A DNA stretch of 64,000 bases, from contig NC_013946.1 of NCBI RefSeq assembly GCF_000024425.1, positions 1,798,001 to 1,862,000 on the forward strand. The letters are read 5' to 3'. The DNA is from Meiothermus ruber DSM 1279 (GTDB taxonomy: Bacteria > Deinococcota > Deinococci > Deinococcales > Thermaceae). The position numbers were made by a program, and so were the translations under genes. A model generated the notes under the pieces. It was not told the origin of the DNA. It saw only the letters and a list, made by a program, of their open reading frames with translations, and made no database searches. Below are positions 20,536 through 31,487 of the stretch, piece by piece (position 1 is the first letter of the stretch; each line of letters opens with the position of its first letter).

Positions 20536-21414
20536 ATGAACATACTCGGACATCAGCGTATTCTCGAGCTTTTACCCAAAATTAAGGCGCAAACCTTCCT
20601 GTTCACCGGCCCTGAGGGCGTGGGGCGCCGACTGGTGGCCCGCTGGTTTACAGCCGGCCTCAACTGCGAGGTGGGGTTTCCGCCTTGCGGTAATTGTGCC
20701 TCCTGTCGGCTGGAAGCCCACCCAGACTACCTAGAAATCGCTCCGGAGCACGAGACCAAAACCGGTCGAAAGGCCCGCCTGCCGCAAATCCGCCTCGAGC
20801 AAATCGCTCCCCGCGAATCCGAGGAGCCGAATCTGCTGGACTGGATCACCACCTACCCTCGCTTCAAAACCAAGGTCGCAGTGGTGGACGGGGCGCATTT
20901 TCTGGGGGAAGCCGCCGCCAATGCCCTGTTGAAGGTTCTGGAAGAACCCCCCTCCTTCGCCCGCATCATTCTGATTGCGCCCAGCCGCGAGCTGGTGCTA
21001 CCCACCCTGGTGAGCCGGAGCCTCGAGGTCGGCTTCGCGCCGGTACCCGAAGCCCTGCTGCAACAACTGACCACCGACCCCGAGGTGCTGGCCTATGCAC
21101 AGGGCGCGCCCGGCCGGGTGCGCTGGGCCCTGGAACATCCCGCCGAGTTCAACCGCCTGGTCAGCCGCACCCAGGGCCTGCTGGAAGCATTGCAGGCCGG
21201 CCCCGCCCAGACCTTAGAGGCGCTAAAGCTGCTCAGCGAGGTGGAAGGGGCCCTGCCCTACCTGGGCCAACGGCTACAGGCACACTTTGCGGTAGAAAGC
21301 CCAGCCTACAAAGCCGCGCTCGAGGCCCTTGCCCGTGCACAGGACGCGCACTCTGCTTATGTTAGCGAGGATCTGGTTCAAACCTGGCTGGCCCTTAAGC
21401 TATCCCAACTCTAG
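20536..21414 (+). CDS. holB: DNA polymerase III delta-prime subunit
   Basis: Clamp-loader subunit that opens the beta clamp with DnaX and delta. P-loop-like GPEGVGRR (about residues 25-32), the four-Cys zinc module CxxxxxxxxxPPCGNCASC, and the ANALLKVLEEPPSFARIILI block (sensor region; SRC motif replaced by SRS at VSRSLEV) identify it. The start at ATG 20536 gives MNILGHQRILELL; TTG 20515 would add seven residues. It precedes ricT, an arrangement also known in Firmicutes (holB-yaaT). Confidence 0.9.
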   Translation: MNILGHQRILELLPKIKAQTFLFTGPEGVGRRLVARWFTAGLNCEVGFPPCGNCASCRLEAHPDYLEIAPEHETKTGRKARLPQIRLEQIAPRESEEPNLLDWITTYPRFKTKVAVVDGAHFLGEAAANALLKVLEEPPSFARIILIAPSRELVLPTLVSRSLEVGFAPVPEALLQQLTTDPEVLAYAQGAPGRVRWALEHPAEFNRLVSRTQGLLEALQAGPAQTLEALKLLSEVEGALPYLGQRLQAHFAVESPAYKAALEALARAQDAHSAYVSEDLVQTWLALKLSQL

Positions 21415-21535
21415 ATTTGTAGACATACCTTGCCTTAGGCTAGGGACAGGCTGGGAGCTTCGGCCATCTGAAGCAAGGGCAGCAGCCCGCCCGGGCTTAA
21501 TCCTGTAGGGTAGATCTCTGTTCGGGAGGTTTGAA

Positions 21536-22315
21536 ATGGAATGCGTAGGCGTGCGATTTGCGCACAGCCCCAAAATCTACGATTACCGATTCGGTAGCCA
21601 GGCCCCACCCGTGGATAGCTGGGTGGTGGTCAAAACCCCGCGCGGGCTGGAGCTGGCCAAAGTGCGAACCGAGCCGCGCCTGGGGCATGCCGTGGGCGAG
21701 ATTGTGCGCATCGCCACCCCGGCGGATCTGGATCAGCACAGTAAGCTCAAAAACCGCGCTGAGGAGATCTATTGGTGGCTCAAGGCCCGTTTGCGCCGGG
21801 AGGGCGTGCGGGCCAAGGTGCTGGGCTGCGAGTTTACCCTGGACGGCAATCATATTTCTGTGCAATACTCCGCTGAACAGCGCATCGACCTGCGACGCTG
21901 GGTGAGCGAGCTGAACAGGCTGGCCGGGGCTCGAGTGGAGTTCGTGGCCCTGGGCCCCCGCGACCAGACCGCCTATCTTGGCACCCTGGGGGCCTGCGGC
22001 ATGGAGTCGTGTTGCTCAAAATGGCTCCAGGACTTCGCCCAGGTTTCCATTAAGATGGCTCGAGACCAGCAGCTACCGCTCTCGCCCGAGAAAATCTCGG
22101 GCCCTTGTGGGCGCTTGCTGTGCTGTTTGCAGTACGAACACCAACAGTACCAAGAACTCCTGGCCGAGCTACCCCGCAAAAACAGCAAAGCCTGCAGCCT
22201 CCAGGGCACCTGCGGCAAGGTAGCCAAGCTAAACCCGCTGGCCGGAACTGTGGATCTGCTTACCGAAGAGGGCAGCACAGTAACCGTGCACAAAAGTGAG
22301 CTTAAGTGGGAGTAA
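21536..22315 (+). CDS. ricT: PSP1/RicT (YaaT) family protein
   Basis: 259 residues. In Bacillus RicT works with RicA and RicF in an Fe-S-containing complex linked to RNase Y and mRNA maturation (family knowledge). The sequence shows the PSP1 core and the conserved cysteine-rich signature GACGMESCCSKW ... SGPCGRLLCCLQYEH (about residues 157-200) plus CSLQGTCGK near the end. GGGAGG at 21524-21529 precedes the ATG. Whether it does the same job here depends on partners not in this window. Confidence 0.9.
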   Translation: MECVGVRFAHSPKIYDYRFGSQAPPVDSWVVVKTPRGLELAKVRTEPRLGHAVGEIVRIATPADLDQHSKLKNRAEEIYWWLKARLRREGVRAKVLGCEFTLDGNHISVQYSAEQRIDLRRWVSELNRLAGARVEFVALGPRDQTAYLGTLGACGMESCCSKWLQDFAQVSIKMARDQQLPLSPEKISGPCGRLLCCLQYEHQQYQELLAELPRKNSKACSLQGTCGKVAKLNPLAGTVDLLTEEGSTVTVHKSELKWE

Positions 22316-22365
22316 TGGGCCAGAGCGCTTTCAGCAAACGGTGGGGTCAATCTCTGAGGTAATCG

Positions 22366-22980
22366 GTGCTGGATATTGCCAAGGTTCTTAGCCACAGCTT
22401 TGGGTTGTTGGCGCGGCATCCCGTCGGTATTGTCTGGCTACTGGTACAAGCCCTGCTGGTGAGTATCTTTACCCTTGGTTTTCTTGCCGGACCGATGCAG
22501 GTGGGGATCTATACCGTCCTGGTTCGCTATGCCCGCACCGGTGAGTGGAACCCCGAGGCCCTTTGGGGACACACAACCGGGCATAACATCGTGGCCGGTG
22601 TGGTGTTTGTAGCCAGCGCACTGGCCGCGTTTATTGTGGGCCTTCCCACCTCTGTGCCCAACCCCTGGCTGGCCTCCCTGCTGAGCTACCTTGGGCTTGC
22701 GGCCATCAACCTGCTGTGGTTTTACACCTTCCAGATTATGGTAGACGACGACCAGACCTGGCCCAGCGCCATGCGCAAAGGCTGGGATCTGATGCAGCAG
22801 GGTGGATTGCTCAACCACCTGTGGCTGATCGCCATCCTGGAGTCGCTGATACTGGTCTCGACCCTTTCCACCTGGATACCCCTGCAAACCAGCATGTACC
22901 TGCTGTTGCTTGGTTTTTCCACGCTGGCCCGGGCCGTGGCCTATGTGCAACTGGTTCCCACCCGGGCCTTTGAGCCGTAG
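22366..22980 (+). CDS. integral membrane protein, unknown
   Basis: 204 residues with four to five hydrophobic helices (about 20-40, 75-95, 105-125, 155-180) and short polar loops. A mid-loop WPSAMRKGWDLMQQGG resembles the repeated amphipathic unit of bacterial glycerophosphoryl-type or DUF975-like membrane proteins, but I cannot assign a family. GTG start has GAGGT 5 nt upstream. It follows ricT by 50 nt. Confidence 0.75.
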   Translation: MLDIAKVLSHSFGLLARHPVGIVWLLVQALLVSIFTLGFLAGPMQVGIYTVLVRYARTGEWNPEALWGHTTGHNIVAGVVFVASALAAFIVGLPTSVPNPWLASLLSYLGLAAINLLWFYTFQIMVDDDQTWPSAMRKGWDLMQQGGLLNHLWLIAILESLILVSTLSTWIPLQTSMYLLLLGFSTLARAVAYVQLVPTRAFEP

Positions 22981-23032
22981 CCAGGGCCATATCGTTGCAG
23001 AACCACACTTTCTTTGCAGCAGAAGAAAGCGG

Positions 23033-24412
23033 TTACTGGGTCTCCCCCCGCTTGCGTTTCACATAGCCCTCAATGTTGCGCTGACGTTCACGGGCAATAG
23101 CCAGCGCCCCCGCGGGTACATCCTGGTTAATGCCGCTGCCACCCGCTACAAAAGCATCATCTTCTAGCGTGATCGGCGCGATCAGAACGCTATTCGAACC
23201 CACGAACACCCGTTTCCCAATGATGGTCTTGTGCTTGCGTTGACCATCGTAGTTGGCCGTGATCACCCCAGCCCCGATATTGGACTCCTCCCCCACCTCG
23301 GCATCACCCAGGTAGGCGAGGTGGCCGGCCTTGGCTCCCCTGCCCAGTCGGGCATTCTTGAGTTCTACGAAATTGCCCACGTGGGCACCGGGCTCCAGAT
23401 GGGCTTTGGGCCGCAAGCGCGCAAACGGCCCGGCATCGGCCCCGCTCGAGACATAAGCTTCTTCACAGACCGTATGCGACTTGATCTTCCCCCCGGCCTC
23501 AACCACGGTATCGATCAGCACCGCATAGGCCCCTACCTCCACCCCTTCGCCCAGGCGGGTACTGCCCCGCAGAATCACCCCCGGCCACAGGGTGACATCG
23601 GGGGCCAGTTCTACACTGGGTTCGATGTAGATGGTCTCGGGCTGGATCATCCGCACCCCCTGCGTCATCCAGTGCGACCGTAAGCGCTCGAGCAACACCC
23701 GCTCCACCTGGGCCAGTTGAGCTCGAGAGTTCACCCCGAGCAGTTCGCCCGTGTCTTTCGACTCGATGGAGGCGATTTTTTGCCCGGCCTCGCGGTAGAT
23801 GCGGATTAGATCGGGCAGGTAGTACTCTCCCGCCGCGTTGCGGTTATCCACCAGCTTCAGCTTTTCCCAAAGGCTGCCATCAAAGCAGTACACCCCGGGG
23901 TTAATCTCCCGGATTGCCAGCTCGGCTGGGGTGGCGTCTTTTTGTTCCACATTGCCCAGAATTTGGCCCTGCTCATCGCGCAGGATCCGGCCATAGCCGG
24001 TGGGATCCTCGAGCCGCATGGTCAGCAGGGCCATTCCGGCCCGCTCCTTTTGCATGGTGTCCACCAGGCCGGTGAGGGTCTCGACCCGGGTGAGGGGGGT
24101 ATCGCCCTGGGTGACCACAATAGGGCCCTGGAAATCCGCCAAAACCGGCTGGGCCTGGGCCAGGGCATGGGCGGTGCCCAGTTGCTGCTCCTGCACTACA
24201 AAGCTCAGGTTGGGGTACCCCGCAAAGGTCTGTCGTACCTGTTCGGCCCCGTGTCCAATCACCACCACCACTTTCTCGGCCCCACTGGCAAACGCCGTGT
24301 CGATGCAGTAGCCCACCAGGGGCTTGCCCAGCAAGGGGTGCAAGACCTTGGGTAGCCTCGATTTCATGCGGGTTCCCAGACCCGCTGCGAGAATTACCAC
24401 AGCATGCGCCAT
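23033..24412 (-). CDS. glmU: bifunctional UDP-GlcNAc pyrophosphorylase/GlcN-1-P acetyltransferase
   Basis: 459 residues. Makes UDP-GlcNAc for peptidoglycan in two steps. The N-terminal uridylyltransferase has LAAGLGTRMKSRLPKVLH (residues 8-25), QLGTAHA and the metal Asp in TQGDTPL. The C-terminal half is a left-handed beta-helix acetyltransferase with hexapeptide repeats, RLRP (about residue 334), KNARLG, ANYDG and GSNSVLIAPI. Length is normal. A TACAAT box lies 9 nt before the ATG with AGAAGGA between. Confidence 0.97.
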   Translation of the reverse strand: MAHAVVILAAGLGTRMKSRLPKVLHPLLGKPLVGYCIDTAFASGAEKVVVVIGHGAEQVRQTFAGYPNLSFVVQEQQLGTAHALAQAQPVLADFQGPIVVTQGDTPLTRVETLTGLVDTMQKERAGMALLTMRLEDPTGYGRILRDEQGQILGNVEQKDATPAELAIREINPGVYCFDGSLWEKLKLVDNRNAAGEYYLPDLIRIYREAGQKIASIESKDTGELLGVNSRAQLAQVERVLLERLRSHWMTQGVRMIQPETIYIEPSVELAPDVTLWPGVILRGSTRLGEGVEVGAYAVLIDTVVEAGGKIKSHTVCEEAYVSSGADAGPFARLRPKAHLEPGAHVGNFVELKNARLGRGAKAGHLAYLGDAEVGEESNIGAGVITANYDGQRKHKTIIGKRVFVGSNSVLIAPITLEDDAFVAGGSGINQDVPAGALAIARERQRNIEGYVKRKRGETQ

Positions 24413-24421
24413 ATCCTTCTG

Positions 24422-24427
24422 ATTGTA
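24422..24427 (-). promoter_or_regulatory. -10 box of glmU
   Basis: TACAAT on the minus strand, 9 nt before ATG 24412. Confidence 0.5.
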
Positions 24428-24473
24428 TTCCCAAAAAGGGGGCTCGAGGGCTGGTTGTAACCCGCAGGGCGGT

Positions 24474-25379
24474 TCATCGCTTGATTTTTTTGCTTTCAGC
24501 AGACCCGCTCAGCATAGGCGAAGGCGCCGGCTGCTCGCGCGGCCCCTTCCAGCGCGTGAGGAAATAGATGGAGAGTGCAATGAGCGGGATGGAGATGATC
24601 TGCGTTGCGGTGAAAAAGCCGATACCAGCCTGCTCGTTGAGGTACACCTTGACCCACAGCGGATTAAGGCGGAAGGTTTCCTCGAAAACCGAGCGCAACA
24701 CGCTGTACCACAAGACAAACTGCCAAAATACGTAGCCGTAGGCCCGGTTCTGCCGCAGCCAGTAAAGCGAAAGCAGCAGCAAAGCCAGGCCAATCAAAAC
24801 CCCATACAACTGGGTGAAGTGAACCGGGCCCCGCACGAGCGTCTCGGGAGCGCAGCGCACCACCTCGCTGATATCCTGGATGCCCGGACAAACCCCCGGG
24901 AAACCGCTGGCCGAGGCAGGCCAGGTGAACCCGATGGGCCAGTTGGTCAGGCGCCCCACGGTATCCGAGCCGTTCATTATGTTGCCCAGCCGGCCTGCCA
25001 TAATGCCCAGCGCTACACCGGGCACCACCGCATCAAGGTAAGCCCAGATGGGTATTTTATTGCGGTGGTAGTGGTAGACAAAGGGAATCAGGCCGCCGAT
25101 GATGGCCCCATGAAAGGAAAGGCCGCCCTGCCATATGTACAGGGCCGCAGCCGGGTTGCCGCTAAATTCCCCCGGGCTGGTGATCACATAGCCCACCCGG
25201 GCCCCGACAACCCCCCAAATCACAGCCCAGAAGGCAATTTGCTCGAATTGCTCGGGGTTGTAGCCCCATTGCTTCAGGATGCGCTTGGCAATTTCGAAGG
25301 ATGCAAAGATCGCCAGTACCAAAAACAGACCGTACCAGCGTATCTGTAGCGAACCGATCTCGATTAGGATTGGATCCAT
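24474..25379 (-). CDS. lgt: prolipoprotein diacylglyceryl transferase
   Basis: 301 residues, seven membrane spans. Transfers diacylglycerol to the lipobox cysteine of prolipoproteins at the membrane. Signature [15 protein letters not shown] (about residues 135-149) follows the Lgt GRxGNFxNxE pattern with Ser-Asp in place of Glu; earlier SFHGAIIGG carries the catalytic His region and the C-terminal RSVFEETFR the conserved Arg. It follows the glutaredoxin gene by 14 nt and shares its transcript. Confidence 0.95.
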   Translation of the reverse strand: MDPILIEIGSLQIRWYGLFLVLAIFASFEIAKRILKQWGYNPEQFEQIAFWAVIWGVVGARVGYVITSPGEFSGNPAAALYIWQGGLSFHGAIIGGLIPFVYHYHRNKIPIWAYLDAVVPGVALGIMAGRLGNIMNGSDTVGRLTNWPIGFTWPASASGFPGVCPGIQDISEVVRCAPETLVRGPVHFTQLYGVLIGLALLLLSLYWLRQNRAYGYVFWQFVLWYSVLRSVFEETFRLNPLWVKVYLNEQAGIGFFTATQIISIPLIALSIYFLTRWKGPREQPAPSPMLSGSAESKKIKR

Positions 25380-25393
25380 TCAAAAGCCTCCGG

Positions 25394-25615
25394 CTACAAA
25401 GATAGTTTCTTGGATAGGCGCTCGAGGGTAAACTTGCCCTCGAGCACCACCCGCCCCCTCCACAGGAGTACCGGAACCCGGAAGGTATACAGCTTTTTGA
25501 GGCGCTCGTCGGCATCTACATCCTGTAGCGTGTACGACACACCCTGGGCTTGCAGGAGCAGCTCGGCCTCCTCACAGAGGTGGCAGCCTTTTCGGCTGAT
25601 CAGCACATAGTCCAT
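25394..25615 (-). CDS. glutaredoxin-like (DUF836) protein
   Basis: 73 residues with a thioredoxin fold pattern: beta strand YVLISRKG, redox motif CHLC (residues 11-14), and the cis-Pro segment FRVPVLLW. Small cytosolic thiol-disulfide protein; partner unknown. It is first in a short operon with lgt. A TATACT box lies 10 nt before the ATG. Confidence 0.88.
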   Translation of the reverse strand: MDYVLISRKGCHLCEEAELLLQAQGVSYTLQDVDADERLKKLYTFRVPVLLWRGRVVLEGKFTLERLSKKLSL

Positions 25616-25625
25616 CTGCCCCCCC

Positions 25626-25631
25626 AGTATA
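25626..25631 (-). promoter_or_regulatory. -10 box of glutaredoxin-lgt unit
   Basis: TATACT on the minus strand, 10 nt before ATG 25615. Confidence 0.55.
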
Positions 25632-25663
25632 GCCCGGGCTTCACCGGGTGCACGCGGGCCACC

Positions 25664-26887
25664 TTACCTAGCCGCCTGCAAAATCCCTAACACTTCATCC
25701 ACATCGGCCCGGGTGTGTTCGGCGGAAATCTGGAAGCGTATGGAGGCCTCCCCCTTGGGCACCACTGGGTACACGATGGCCGTTGCCAAAACGCCTTGCT
25801 CACGCAAGAAGGCAGCCATACGGTTGGTTTGACTTGCCTCACCCAGCACCAGCGGAACCACCGGATGAACCCCCGCAAAAGACGCGTAGCCCAGCGCCCT
25901 CAACCCCTGGCGAAAACGCTCTGTCATGGCCGTAAGGTGTTGCAGGCGCTGCTGGCCTTCCTCGGTCTGGAGTAGGTTCAAAGCAGCCAGGGCAGCAGCA
26001 GCCTCGCCTGGCGTGATGGGATTGGAGTAAATGTACATGGGGGCGGTTTCGCGCAAATAGGTAATGAGGTCGCTCGAGCCCACCACGTAACCACCGTTCA
26101 CTCCAAAAGCCTTGCCCAGGGTTCCAATCAGGATGTCTGCCTGCGCCCCAGTGTACTCCTCGGTGCCGCGACCCGTAGCGCCAAAGGCCCCCACCCCGTG
26201 CGAGTCGTCCACCACCAGGATCGCGTTTTCGGCAAACTGGGGGTCATAGTGGTTCACAAGCTGTGCAATTTCTGCCAGAGGGGCGTGCGACCCCCGCATA
26301 CTGAACACGCCATCGGATATAACCAGCACCCGCCGGGCCCCCATGGCTGCGGCTTTTTGCAGGGCCTGCTCGAGGCTCTCAAGGTCGAGGTGTTTGTAAA
26401 TTAACTTCTCCAACGGTCGGGCCAGCCGCACCGCATTGATAATGCAGTTGTGGTTTAGCTCGTCGCTAATGAGGACGGTTTGGTCGGTGGTGAGGGGCAC
26501 CACCACACTCAAAACCGTGGCATAGGCCGAGGAAAAAATCATGGCCGCCTCGCGCCCATGAAAAGCGGCGAGGCTGCGCTCGAGTTCCACGTGGGGCGCG
26601 TAGGTTCCACTGATAAAACGCACCGCCCCGGGCCCAACGCCAAAGCGCTCGATGGCCTCTTCTTCGGCCTGTTTGAGGCTGGGGTGGCGGGACAGGCCCA
26701 GGTAACTGTTGGAGTTCATGCGAATAAAGGGCTTATCACCATAGCCTGCCAGCAAATAGCGCGGCCCGCGCTCGCCCTCTGGGGGCAGCACCCCCACCAC
26801 CACAGCCTCAGCCCCCTTCCTGCGACCTTCCTGTTCCAGCGCCCCTACGCTCTGGCGCAAAACGTCATTCAAGCGGTTCAATGCCAT
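25664..26887 (-). CDS. kbl: alpha-oxoamine synthase (glycine C-acetyltransferase / KBL-AONS type)
   Basis: 407 residues, PLP-dependent. With threonine dehydrogenase it converts threonine via 2-amino-3-oxobutyrate to glycine and acetyl-CoA. Marks: NSNSYLGLSRHP (about residue 50), VDDSHGVGAFGATGRG, and the PLP lysine in IGTLGKAFG (about residue 246). A Thermus homologue is known to have broad specificity, so pimeloyl-CoA use (BioF) is possible. Start 26887 has AAGGAGG inside the end of tdh; the two genes are 2 nt apart and coupled. Confidence 0.92.
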   Translation of the reverse strand: MALNRLNDVLRQSVGALEQEGRRKGAEAVVVGVLPPEGERGPRYLLAGYGDKPFIRMNSNSYLGLSRHPSLKQAEEEAIERFGVGPGAVRFISGTYAPHVELERSLAAFHGREAAMIFSSAYATVLSVVVPLTTDQTVLISDELNHNCIINAVRLARPLEKLIYKHLDLESLEQALQKAAAMGARRVLVISDGVFSMRGSHAPLAEIAQLVNHYDPQFAENAILVVDDSHGVGAFGATGRGTEEYTGAQADILIGTLGKAFGVNGGYVVGSSDLITYLRETAPMYIYSNPITPGEAAAALAALNLLQTEEGQQRLQHLTAMTERFRQGLRALGYASFAGVHPVVPLVLGEASQTNRMAAFLREQGVLATAIVYPVVPKGEASIRFQISAEHTRADVDEVLGILQAAR

Positions 26888-26889
26888 TT

Positions 26890-27849
26890 CTAAGCCTCCT
26901 TCAAGGCGCGTTCGGCCAGTTTTTCTAGCATGTCTTTGGTCATGGCCGCCAGGTCGTACTGGGGCCGCCAGCCCCATTCCTCCCTGGCCGCGCTATCATC
27001 CAGCGTGCGCGGCCAGGAGTCTGCAATGGCCTGCCGCAGTGGGTCGACTTCGTAGTGCATCTTGAAGCCGGGCCGGTGCTTCTGAATTTCGGCCGCCAGC
27101 TCGGCGGGGGTGCAGCTAAAGGCCGTTAGGTTAAAGGCGTTGCGATGCCGCAGCCGGGCCGGATCGGCCTGCATGAGCTCGAGGGTGGCCCGGATGGCAT
27201 CCGGCATGTACATCATGGGCAGCCGGGTATCCGGTGCCAAAAAGCAGGTGTACCGGTCGTACCGCAGGGCGTGGTGAAAAATCTCCACCGCATAGTCGGT
27301 GGTACCCCCACCCGGCGGTGCGGTGTACGAGATCAAGCCAGGGTACCGCAAGCCCCGCACATCCAGGCCAAAGCGATGGGCATAGTAGTCGCACAGCAGC
27401 TCACCAGCCACCTTGGTCACGCCGTAAAGGGTGTTGGGACGTTGAAGGGTGTCCTGGGGGGTGGGGTCGCGCGGTGTGCTGGGGCCAAAAGCCGCGATGG
27501 AGCTGGGGACAAATACCTGAGCCCCAACCTGCCGCGCCGCCTCCAGCACGTTGTGTAGGCCCTCGATGTTGACCTGCCAGGCCAACTGGGGCTCGGCCTC
27601 AGCCCGTGCCGAAAGGATGGCCGCTAGGTGATAGACCACACCCACACGATGACGAACGAAAAACTCCAGCAAGGCCGGCCCGTTGGTGCAGTCTAGCTGT
27701 TCATAAGGCCCCTCCAGCGCAGGATGCCCTGGGGGCGCCCGCCGAATATCGGTCGCCAAGACTTCTTCGCTTCCGTACAAACCACGCAAAGCCGGAATCA
27801 GTTCGGAACCCACCTGACCCAGCGCACCGGTCACCAAAACTCTGGTCAT
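26890..27849 (-). CDS. tdh: SDR-type L-threonine 3-dehydrogenase / NAD-dependent epimerase
   Basis: 319 residues, extended short-chain dehydrogenase. NAD motif GALGQVG, the conserved VVYHLAAILSARAE, catalytic YGVTK (about residue 142) and RYPGLISYTAPPGGGTTDYAVEIFHHAL, the latter characteristic of SDR-type threonine dehydrogenases. Product 2-amino-3-oxobutyrate would feed the kbl enzyme encoded directly after it. ATG 27849 is chosen; GTG 27855 is an alternative two codons up. Confidence 0.88.
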   Translation of the reverse strand: MTRVLVTGALGQVGSELIPALRGLYGSEEVLATDIRRAPPGHPALEGPYEQLDCTNGPALLEFFVRHRVGVVYHLAAILSARAEAEPQLAWQVNIEGLHNVLEAARQVGAQVFVPSSIAAFGPSTPRDPTPQDTLQRPNTLYGVTKVAGELLCDYYAHRFGLDVRGLRYPGLISYTAPPGGGTTDYAVEIFHHALRYDRYTCFLAPDTRLPMMYMPDAIRATLELMQADPARLRHRNAFNLTAFSCTPAELAAEIQKHRPGFKMHYEVDPLRQAIADSWPRTLDDSAAREEWGWRPQYDLAAMTKDMLEKLAERALKEA

Positions 27850-27973
27850 ATGCACCTAGGCTTGTTCTCATACGCCGGGGCTTCTCACCCGCTGCACCGC
27901 TCAGCGGCCAGCAGGCCCGGCCACACGCCAGTCTAAATGTAAAGCCGGTTTCCCATAACGGCAATGCCTGGGG

Positions 27974-27979
27974 TATCGT
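27974..27979 (+). promoter_or_regulatory. -10 box of CobW GTPase gene
   Basis: TATCGT, 7 nt before ATG 27987; leaderless layout. Confidence 0.5.
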
Positions 27980-27986
27980 AGGGCCC

Positions 27987-28928
27987 ATGGCCCAGTTTCA
28001 AAAGCGCATTCCCGTAGGCGTTATCGGAGGGTTTCTGGGCGCAGGCAAAACCACCCTGGTCAACCATCTGGTGGCGAGCGGAGCCCAAAAGTTTGGCATC
28101 ATCGTCAATGAGTTCGGCGAAACCGGCATCGACGGCTCGCTGATTGAGAACGTAGACACCGACGGCATCGCCGAGCTATCCAATGGCTGTTTATGCTGTG
28201 TGGGGCGTGAGGACTTGGTCTCGGCCTTGTTCAAGCTCATCTCGCGCAAGGACAAGCCCGATTACATCCTCATCGAGCTCTCGGGCCTGGCCGACCCGGT
28301 GCCGGTGGCCCAGACCGTGTTGGATCCGTTTGCGCGTACCAGGTTCGAACTCGACAGCATCATTGGTGTAGCCGATGCCCGCAACCTCGAGCAAACCCTG
28401 CGCGACGGCCCCGAAGGCGCGGTGCAGCTTGCTTATGCCAGTGTCATCGTGCTCAACAAAACCGACCTGGCCAGCCCAGAACAGGTAGACGAGGCCGAGG
28501 CTTTGATTCGCAAAATCAACCCCCTGGCCCAGGTCTTCCGCACCGCCCAGTCGCGGGTCAACCCCCATGACCTACTGCATCTGCGCGCTTTTAGCCTGGA
28601 CTGGCGGCCCCAGAACTACCAGCACCTGCACACGCCCAACCTGCAGAGTTTTACCCTCAGCACCGAGGGCCTGCTCGAGCGCCCCAAGGTCAACGAGTTT
28701 ATTGACCAGTACCTGATCTCCCGGCCCGACGCGGTTTTCCGCGCCAAGGGTTTTCTGAGCGTCAAAGGCTTCGACAAGCAGGTGCTATTCCAGTCGGTGC
28801 GGGAGATTTTCAGCCTCGAGCTCTCCCAGGAGCCGCTGCAAGCCCGCTCGAGGCTGGTGGTGATTGGCCGGGGCCTCAATCAGTTCGAATATGAAGAGGC
28901 CTTCCAGGCCCTGAAGGCCCGTCTGTAA
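27987..28928 (+). CDS. G3E family GTPase (CobW/COG0523, metal chaperone type)
   Basis: 313 residues. Walker A GFLGAGKTT (residues 14-22), the invariant metal-binding CLCC (about residues 70-73), the Asp/Glu switch regions and the NKTD guanine motif (about residue 156) are all visible, followed by the CobW C-terminal domain. Members insert or deliver Zn, Co or other metals; a specific client cannot be told. Long upstream extension of the frame is ignored because a TATCGT box lies 7 nt before this ATG. Confidence 0.92.
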   Translation: MAQFQKRIPVGVIGGFLGAGKTTLVNHLVASGAQKFGIIVNEFGETGIDGSLIENVDTDGIAELSNGCLCCVGREDLVSALFKLISRKDKPDYILIELSGLADPVPVAQTVLDPFARTRFELDSIIGVADARNLEQTLRDGPEGAVQLAYASVIVLNKTDLASPEQVDEAEALIRKINPLAQVFRTAQSRVNPHDLLHLRAFSLDWRPQNYQHLHTPNLQSFTLSTEGLLERPKVNEFIDQYLISRPDAVFRAKGFLSVKGFDKQVLFQSVREIFSLELSQEPLQARSRLVVIGRGLNQFEYEEAFQALKARL

Positions 28929-30643
<1,715 letters not shown>

Positions 30644-30649
30644 CCGCCT

Positions 30650-31039
30650 ATGGTACGCCCTGACCGCCGCATAAGCCAAACCCTGGCCTGGGGCGATGCT
30701 TTGTGCATCGTGCTGTTTGCCGTTATTGGCCTGCAAACCCACGGCGAGCCCCTCAGTCTGGCCGGAATCATCCGCAACGCCCTGCCCATCCTGCTGGTCT
30801 GGTGGCTGGTTTCGCCGTTTTTGCGCACCTACACCCGGCCCTCCTGGCAAAACCTGCTCTACACCTGGGCCATTGCCGTAAGCGCCGGGGTCTGGCTGCG
30901 CTTTATGGTGCTGCAAAAGCCGTTCGACCTGGGCTACCTGATCTTCTGGGCGGTTGCGCTGGGAGCCACCCTGGTGTTGCTGCTGGCCTGGCGGGGGCTG
31001 GCGCTGGCGTGGTTGCGCCAACTGCGCAGCAAACCCTAA
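30650..31039 (+). CDS. DUF3054 family membrane protein
   Basis: 129 residues with four predicted membrane helices. The pattern [20 protein letters not shown] near the N terminus and the [21 protein letters not shown] block fit the DUF3054 family. Function unknown. It starts 6 nt after lipA and so probably belongs to the same transcript. Confidence 0.85.
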   Translation: MVRPDRRISQTLAWGDALCIVLFAVIGLQTHGEPLSLAGIIRNALPILLVWWLVSPFLRTYTRPSWQNLLYTWAIAVSAGVWLRFMVLQKPFDLGYLIFWAVALGATLVLLLAWRGLALAWLRQLRSKP

Positions 31040-31045
31040 CCACGC

Positions 31046-31051
31046 TACACT
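31046..31051 (+). promoter_or_regulatory. -10 box upstream of RidA gene
   Basis: TACACT, 6 nt before ATG 31058, but that ATG is out of frame with the RidA coding region (see the RidA entry). Confidence 0.5.
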
Positions 31052-31070
31052 GGGATCATGCGAGTCAACA

Positions 31071-31427
31071 TTGCGGGCGCCCTACGAGCTGGTGGTGGGT
31101 TATAGCCGAGCGGTGCGGGTAGGGTCGTACATTCACGTAGCCGGAACCACCGCCACCGATGCCAGCGGACAGGATGACCCCTACATCCAGACCGTACAGA
31201 TTTTGCGTAATATCGAGGCTGCCCTTAAAAGGGCCGGAGCCAGCCTCGAGCACGTGGTTCGCACCCGCATTTATGTGGTCAATATCGAGCGCAACTGGAA
31301 GGAGATAGGCCGGGCCCACGGGGAGTTTTTTGTCCACATCCGCCCAGCCTCAACCATGCTCGAGGCCAGCCGGCTGGTCGAACCCGAGATGCTGGTGGAG
31401 ATCGAGGCTGATGCAATCGTGTCCTAA
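31071..31427 (+). CDS. RidA/YjgF family protein with displaced start
   Basis: About 118 residues. Family blocks [23 protein letters not shown] and [29 protein letters not shown] identify a RidA-like imine/enamine deaminase, usually trimeric. The in-frame start here is TTG 31071. An ATG at 31058 stands 6 nt after a TACACT box, as in other leaderless genes of this window, but is one frame off; dropping one G near 31073-31077 would join it as [16 protein letters not shown]. Either a recent frameshift, a sequence error, or true use of TTG. Confidence 0.75.
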   Translation: MRAPYELVVGYSRAVRVGSYIHVAGTTATDASGQDDPYIQTVQILRNIEAALKRAGASLEHVVRTRIYVVNIERNWKEIGRAHGEFFVHIRPASTMLEASRLVEPEMLVEIEADAIVS

Positions 31428-31474
31428 AGGAATGGTAGACAGTGGCCTTTACCGCTAGGGGTGTGTACAGCTTG

Positions 31475-31480
31475 TAAAGT
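31475..31480 (+). promoter_or_regulatory. -10 box of MOSC gene
   Basis: TAAAGT, 7 nt before ATG 31488. Confidence 0.45.
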
Positions 31481-31487
31481 GTGGATT

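Noticed and set aside
27606-27986. N-terminal extension of the CobW GTPase
   Set aside because: The extra 127 residues are antisense to tdh and have no features; the Walker A region begins right after ATG 27987.
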